Shown here: positions 5,964 to 8,165 of the stretch, piece by piece
Numbering within the stretch: the stretch's first letter is position 1
Layout: the number at the start of each line of letters is the position of its first letter
DNA from: Candidatus Latescibacterota bacterium
GTDB taxonomy: Bacteria > Krumholzibacteriota > Krumholzibacteriia > WVZY01 > JAKEHA01
DNA: 8,165 nucleotides
Direction: 5' to 3'
Assembly: GCA_022615275.1 (NCBI GenBank)
Contig: JAKEHA010000333.1
Span: 1 to 8,165 of the forward strand
Notes under the pieces: model-generated
What the model was told of the DNA's origin: nothing
Database searches by the model: none
Seen by the model: only the letters and a program-made list of their open reading frames with translations
Made by a program: the position numbers and the translations under genes

Positions 5964-6257
5964 TTAGCGGTCGGACATGTGCGGAGTCTCCGCTACCTTC
6001 GCTCGTTCCTTTTCCTTGCGGTATTCGGCAAGGATGACGCGCTCCATCTCTTCGCGCGCATCGTTGTTGATCGGATGCGCGATGTCCTGGTACTCGCCGT
6101 CCTTGCGGCGGCGGCTGGGCATGGCGACGAACGTGCCGTCCTTGCCCTCGATGATCTTCAAGCCACGAATGACGAAGCAATCGTCGAGCGTGATACTGGC
6201 AAACGCCTTGAGCTTCGCGTCGTCGCGCAGAGATACCCTCACTTCGGTGATCCTCAT
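5964..6257 (-). CDS. spoVG: SpoVG-family nucleic-acid-binding regulator
   Basis: 97 residues, matching SpoVG (84-100). The N-terminal strand MRITEVRVSLRDD, the hallmark FVAMPSRRRKDGEYQDIAHPI (43-63) and a C-terminal helix (NNDAREEMERVILAEYRKE) are all present. SpoVG proteins bind DNA and RNA site-specifically through the helix and basic strands. They were first found in Bacillus sporulation but are widespread in non-sporulating bacteria, so this is not evidence of sporulation. The start is ATG at 6257 with an AGGGGGG stretch 4 nt upstream. A 59 nt gap separates it from ispE; that gap holds a weak 7 bp stem and no clear promoter, so spoVG probably belongs to the ispE transcript. The neighbours ispE and prs match its Bacillus context. 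Confidence 0.95.
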   Translation of the reverse strand: MRITEVRVSLRDDAKLKAFASITLDDCFVIRGLKIIEGKDGTFVAMPSRRRKDGEYQDIAHPINNDAREEMERVILAEYRKEKERAKVAETPHMSDR

Positions 6258-6316
6258 CGAGCCCCCCTATCCTTAACAAGACAAGCAGACACCCACACCG
6301 GGCGCGCAAACACGCC

Positions 6317-7282
6317 CTAACGAATGTCGACCGCTTGCTTCGCTGGTTTCGCGACGGAGGCGAACAACCCCCTCACCGAGAATCGCTCAGCTACCTCGTT
6401 GGCCCGGGCCTCGCGATCGAATATCGCGAATACCGCGGATCCACTGCCGGTCATGGACGCAAAGCAAGGCCGCTCGGATACCAACTCTTCCCACAGCTTC
6501 GCGACCGATGGATACGCGGGAAACACGACTTCTTCCAACGCATTCCGAAACGGCAACGGAGCCTTCGGAAACCTTGCCAAAACGGCACTTACGGCCCTCA
6601 GGTTAAGTCGTGGTCGATGCCCTGTCAATCGAAAACTAAGGTTGGAATAAACCCAAACCGTCGGGATGCTTACCTCCGGCTTGACGACGACGAAGAAGGC
6701 CCCCTTGAGGGGTACGAGCGGCGTCACGATCTCCCCCCGGCCGCGCCCCACCATGGTCCCACCGTGGAGCATGAAGGGAACGTCGCTGCCGAGCGACGCC
6801 GCGATCTTCTCCAGCCGCTTCGTGGGTAATTCGAGCGCCAGGGCACGGTCGACCGCACGTACGATCCCGGCGGCGTTCGAGCTGCCACCCCCCAATCCGG
6901 CCCCAGCCGGGATGTGTTTTTCCAGGACGATGCGCGCGCCGAGCGACCGGCCCGCGACCGCGCGCATGGCGAGGATCGCGCGGTGGCAGAGGTTCGCGGC
7001 GTCGGTGGGAATGCCGGGGGTCGCGCATGTGATCTCGATCTTGGCGTCGCTCGTCAGCTCGACGCGCATGCGGTCGGCGAGGTCGATCGACTGCAGGATG
7101 GTTTCGATCTCGTGGTACCCGTCCGGGCGGCGCCGGATGACCTCGAGCGAGAGATTCACCTTCGCGCGCGTCACCACCTCCAGCGGCGCGAGCACCGACG
7201 CGCGCGCCGCGGGGTCGCGCACCCGGTGCACGCGCGCGGGAGCCGCAACGCGGCGCACTGTGGTCGCTCGCTTGGTCGCCAC
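6317..7282 (-). CDS. ispE: 4-(cytidine 5'-diphospho)-2-C-methyl-D-erythritol kinase
   Basis: GHMP-family kinase of the MEP (non-mevalonate) isoprenoid pathway; it phosphorylates CDP-methylerythritol with ATP. From the GTG at 7282 it is 321 residues. Motif 1 RAKVNLSL (39-46) carries catalytic Lys41, DGYHEI is at 54-59, motif 2 PAGAGLGGGSSNAAG at 125-139, GSDVPF with catalytic Asp167 at 165-170, and motif 3 MTGSGSAVF at 277-285. Typical IspE begins about seven residues before motif 1, so the first ~30 Arg/Ala-rich residues are either an extension or a start-site error. GTG codons at residues 9 and 30 are alternatives, but neither has a better ribosome site. The GTG at 7282 directly abuts the upstream stop codon. 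The 3' third (about 6320-6660) is noticeably poorer in G+C than the rest. Confidence 0.94.
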   Translation of the reverse strand: MATKRATTVRRVAAPARVHRVRDPAARASVLAPLEVVTRAKVNLSLEVIRRRPDGYHEIETILQSIDLADRMRVELTSDAKIEITCATPGIPTDAANLCHRAILAMRAVAGRSLGARIVLEKHIPAGAGLGGGSSNAAGIVRAVDRALALELPTKRLEKIAASLGSDVPFMLHGGTMVGRGRGEIVTPLVPLKGAFFVVVKPEVSIPTVWVYSNLSFRLTGHRPRLNLRAVSAVLARFPKAPLPFRNALEEVVFPAYPSVAKLWEELVSERPCFASMTGSGSAVFAIFDREARANEVAERFSVRGLFASVAKPAKQAVDIR

Positions 7283-8165
7283 CTAGAACCCCAAGATCAC
7301 GATGACGAGCACGATCCACGCGAGAACGTCGACCAGCAGGAACTTCTCGTGCAAGAGGAGGTCGGACGGGCTCCCTCCCTTTTCCTTCTTATAGACGAGG
7401 TACAGATAGCGCATGATGCCGATCAACACCAACGGAACCGTGTACACGAGGTTGGTGGTTCCGAACTTCTCCACCGTTTCCGGCCAGATGGTATAGATCG
7501 AGTAGGAGAGAACCGAGCCGCTGGCGCTGATGCCCACCAGTTGATCGAGCAGCGCCGGCGAATATTCCTGCAGCGACTCGCGGTGATTGACGGCGTCCTC
7601 CATGGTGACGAGCTCGTGGCGTCGCTTGCAGAAGGCGAGCAGCAGCGACAGGAACAGCGTGCAGATCAAGAGCCAGGGCGAGATGGCGATGGTGGGATCG
7701 ACCGCGCGCAGCGCTTCCACCCCGCCGATCGCGCGCAGCACGAACGAGAGCGAGATGCTCGCGACGTCGAGCAGAACCACGCGCTTGAGCGCGAACGAAT
7801 ACACCAGGTTCAGCACGGTGAAGAGGCACGCGACCACCAGGAAGCCGGGGCCCAAGCGATGCGACCACACCAGCGCCAGCACGGTCAGGATCGCCGCCGC
7901 CGTGAGCGCGCTCGAACGACCGAGGGCGCCGGATGCGAGCGGGCGCCCGCGCTTGACCGGATGGTGACGGTCCTTGTCGACGTCGGCGATGTCGTTGACC
8001 AGGTAGATGACGCCGGACAGGATGCAGAACACGAGGAAGGCTTCGACACTTTGCCACAGCAGGTCGGCGTCGCGGACGTGGCGCGAGAAGATGAGCCCCG
8101 CGAAGACGATCAGGTTCTTGGTCCATTGCTTCGGGCGCATCGACGCGCCGATGTAGTAGACCTGC
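7283..8165 (-). CDS. UbiA-family prenyltransferase, decaprenyl-phosphate phosphoribosyltransferase-like (5' partial)
   Basis: Polytopic membrane enzyme of the UbiA superfamily. In the DPPR-synthase branch these proteins transfer phosphoribose from PRPP to polyprenyl phosphate, the first committed step toward decaprenyl-phospho-arabinose in mycobacteria; homologues are widespread with mostly untested products. Counting from the ATG at 8140 (285 residues), RPKQWTKNLIVFAGLIF (2-18) is the branch-typical N-terminus. NDIADVDKDR (49-58) is the Mg-binding Asp motif, LKRVVLLDV (118-126) supplies the second Asp, and CKRRHEL (171-177) is typical of the DPPR branch. About eight or nine hydrophobic helices are visible. 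The frame stays open upstream (..QVYYIGAS) and the ATG at 8140 has no ribosome site, so the true start is probably beyond base 8165. Its stop abuts ispE. The substrate is uncertain. Confidence 0.87.
   Translation of the reverse strand, partial: QVYYIGASMRPKQWTKNLIVFAGLIFSRHVRDADLLWQSVEAFLVFCILSGVIYLVNDIADVDKDRHHPVKRGRPLASGALGRSSALTAAAILTVLALVWSHRLGPGFLVVACLFTVLNLVYSFALKRVVLLDVASISLSFVLRAIGGVEALRAVDPTIAISPWLLICTLFLSLLLAFCKRRHELVTMEDAVNHRESLQEYSPALLDQLVGISASGSVLSYSIYTIWPETVEKFGTTNLVYTVPLVLIGIMRYLYLVYKKEKGGSPSDLLLHEKFLLVDVLAWIVLVIVILGF

Noticed and set aside
5964..6257. spoVG as a sign of a spore-former
   Set aside because: SpoVG homologues are common in non-sporulating bacteria, and no other sporulation gene is present here.
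6258..6316. Possible promoter or terminator between ispE and spoVG
   Set aside because: The 7 bp stem contains a G-T pair and is not followed by a T-run, and no -35/-10 pair with proper spacing is visible.
1..8165. Mobile element, CRISPR array, prophage or defence system
   Set aside because: No transposase, integrase, regular repeat-spacer pattern or defence protein is visible; all coding space is taken by housekeeping and envelope genes in conserved order.

Overview
The window is a dense, GC-rich (roughly two thirds G+C) bacterial chromosome segment. Every gene I can support lies on the minus strand, so transcription runs from high to low coordinates. The organism looks like a Gram-negative-type environmental bacterium. 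It has a lipoprotein-type parvulin foldase, a CTC-type long bL25, a SpoVG homologue and a DPPR-synthase-like UbiA protein, and most genes start with GTG or TTG. The exact phylum cannot be fixed from the sequence; deltaproteobacterial, Eisenbacteria-like or other FCB-type lineages would all fit.

Upstream block, 8165 to about 4000: a UbiA-family prenyltransferase resembling decaprenyl-phosphate phosphoribosyltransferase (5' end outside the window), ispE starting directly after its stop codon, spoVG, a tRNA-Gln(TTG), prs and rplY (CTC-type bL25). A strong intrinsic-type hairpin follows rplY, and pth (TTG start) lies just beyond it. The order ispE-spoVG-prs-ctc-pth is the well-known Bacillus arrangement, but purR, yabJ and glmU are absent and a tRNA gene sits where glmU would be.

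Downstream block, 3393 to 1: a near-consensus sigma-70 promoter overlaps the pth stop codon and drives a leader with a very GC-rich hairpin. It is followed by rpsF-rpsR-rplI (bS6, bS18, bL9), then a mannose-1-phosphate guanylyltransferase gene, then a parvulin-type peptidyl-prolyl isomerase lipoprotein whose 3' end is outside the window. Spacings are 0-20 nt or overlapping, so this is one operon with evident translational coupling.

Functionally the window joins translation (bS6, bS18, bL9, bL25, Pth, tRNA-Gln), nucleotide and isoprenoid precursor supply (Prs, IspE), and cell-envelope supply (UbiA-family enzyme, GDP-mannose synthesis, envelope foldase). I see no mobile element, CRISPR array, phage gene or defence system. 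The points most worth a second look are the ribosomal-protein/GDP-mannose/foldase operon, the foldase's TPR-like tail and its missing second active-site histidine, the rpsF leader hairpin, the terminator squeezed against pth, and a composition shift inside ispE.
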